DNA from: Marinilabiliales bacterium
Lineage (GTDB): Bacteria; Bacteroidota; Bacteroidia; Bacteroidales; F082
Length of the DNA: 6,082 bases
Direction of reading: 5' to 3'
Assembly: GCA_002869465.1 (NCBI GenBank)
Contig: PKSW01000421.1
Location: 376 to 6,457, forward strand
The notes under the pieces are model-generated. The model worked only from the letters and a program-made list of their open reading frames with translations. It was not told the DNA's origin and made no database searches. The translations under genes and the position numbers were made by a program. Positions 5,722-6,082 of the stretch are shown here, in pieces. How positions within the stretch are numbered: position 1 is the first letter of the stretch; each line of letters starts with the position of its first letter.

Positions 5722-6082
5722 AAAAGATTCAATTTTCAAAGCTATGGCCAATTCAGTTTTAAGCTCTTTATTCTTTTCCAGAGCCTCGCGGTAAATCCTA
5801 TTGATTTGCTGAACATATGACACAACACCCAGATACATATTGGTAAACTCAAGACTCTGATAGCTTTCTTTACTTATAAATTCAAGTTTATGTATATACA
5901 AAGTTTTATACAGTATAGGAAAACCATAATTGTCCATGTGGTTCAGGTAATATTGTTCAACATTGGCTACTTCGTTTAGAAAAGCATAATAGGAGCTTAT
6001 TTTCTCTTTCAGTTTATAATCAGAAATGAGGTTTAGATTGCCGCTGTTAATGATGTCTTCATACGTGTCGTTGGAAGGCGCA
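5713..6082 (-). CDS. Partial gene, C-terminal part of a DUF6090-like protein
   Basis: The frame ending at TAA 5715-5713 stays open all the way to the right edge, so this is the last ~123 codons of a longer gene, not a short protein starting at 5937. It reads APSNDTYEDIINSG, NLNLISDYKLKEKISSYYAFLN, ..., and ends in a charged helix (REALEKNKELKTELAIALKI). The pattern of an IINSG-NL-LI-D-LK-I-YY segment followed by an amphipathic helical region resembles DUF6090 proteins of Bacteroidota. Those usually begin with a single N-terminal membrane segment and have no known function. The family match is from memory of the motif and is tentative; the N-terminus is outside the window. The stop touches the ATG of the protease lipoprotein with no gap, strongly suggesting translational coupling and a shared operon with that gene and the beta-barrel gene. 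Confidence 0.7.
   Translation of the reverse strand, partial: APSNDTYEDIINSGNLNLISDYKLKEKISSYYAFLNEVANVEQYYLNHMDNYGFPILYKTLYIHKLEFISKESYQSLEFTNMYLGVVSYVQQINRIYREALEKNKELKTELAIALKIESFKK

Noticed and set aside
5713..5937. A stand-alone 74-residue gene starting at ATG 5937.
   Set aside because: The frame is open without a stop upstream to the window edge and the upstream residues are protein-like, so the ATG is an internal Met of a longer, truncated gene.

Overview
The window looks like a chromosomal piece of a Bacteroidota (Bacteroidetes) genome. The evidence is AT-rich DNA, A-rich leaders in place of clear Shine-Dalgarno sites, a head-GIN (DUF2807-like) lipoprotein, a LytS/LytTR two-component pair of the kind abundant in this phylum, and retropepsin-like aspartyl protease lipoproteins. 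No phage, transposase, tRNA, rRNA or CRISPR was seen.

Layout. Left block, minus strand (1-1749): a small secreted protein of unknown function (1495-1749), a CPBP-family intramembrane protease (450-1403) and the first ~141 codons of a GIN-domain lipoprotein (1-425, running off the left edge). The gaps are 91 and 24 nt, so co-transcription is plausible. A 245-nt divergent spacer (1750-1994) holds two 9-mers that fit the published LytTR recognition consensus. Central block, plus strand (1995-3843): a four-TM LytS-type histidine kinase overlapping by 11 nt a LytTR response regulator. The regulator is split by an in-frame TAA at codon 105, just after the receiver's conserved Lys-Pro. Right block, minus strand (3846-6082): in transcription order, a partial gene resembling DUF6090 proteins, a lipoprotein with two aspartyl-protease lobes, and a predicted outer-membrane beta-barrel protein. 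These three are essentially gapless (0 and 7 nt) and converge on the regulator with a 2-nt gap.

Two things stand out. First, the 3' end of the CPBP gene (about 455-565) is a decayed copy of the 5' end of the aspartyl-protease lipoprotein gene about 5 kb away. About 94 nt align without gaps at roughly 77% identity. The relic keeps a readable lipoprotein signature (C-x-NPET-x-VSNQ) in a different frame from the CPBP gene, and both ATG start codons have become ATA. The CPBP protein therefore ends in a tail made by reading this relic out of frame. Second, the kinase's partner is broken at the receiver/output-domain boundary by one nonsense codon, while the rest of the output domain stays intact. 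This is either a very recent mutation, a sequencing error, or a regulator made as two separate polypeptides.

Working together (inference): the kinase and regulator probably sense an envelope signal and regulate adjacent genes, possibly through the divergent spacer. The surrounding genes are nearly all envelope proteins: lipoproteins, a membrane protease and an outer-membrane protein. Nothing in the sequence proves that the regulator controls the right-hand cassette.
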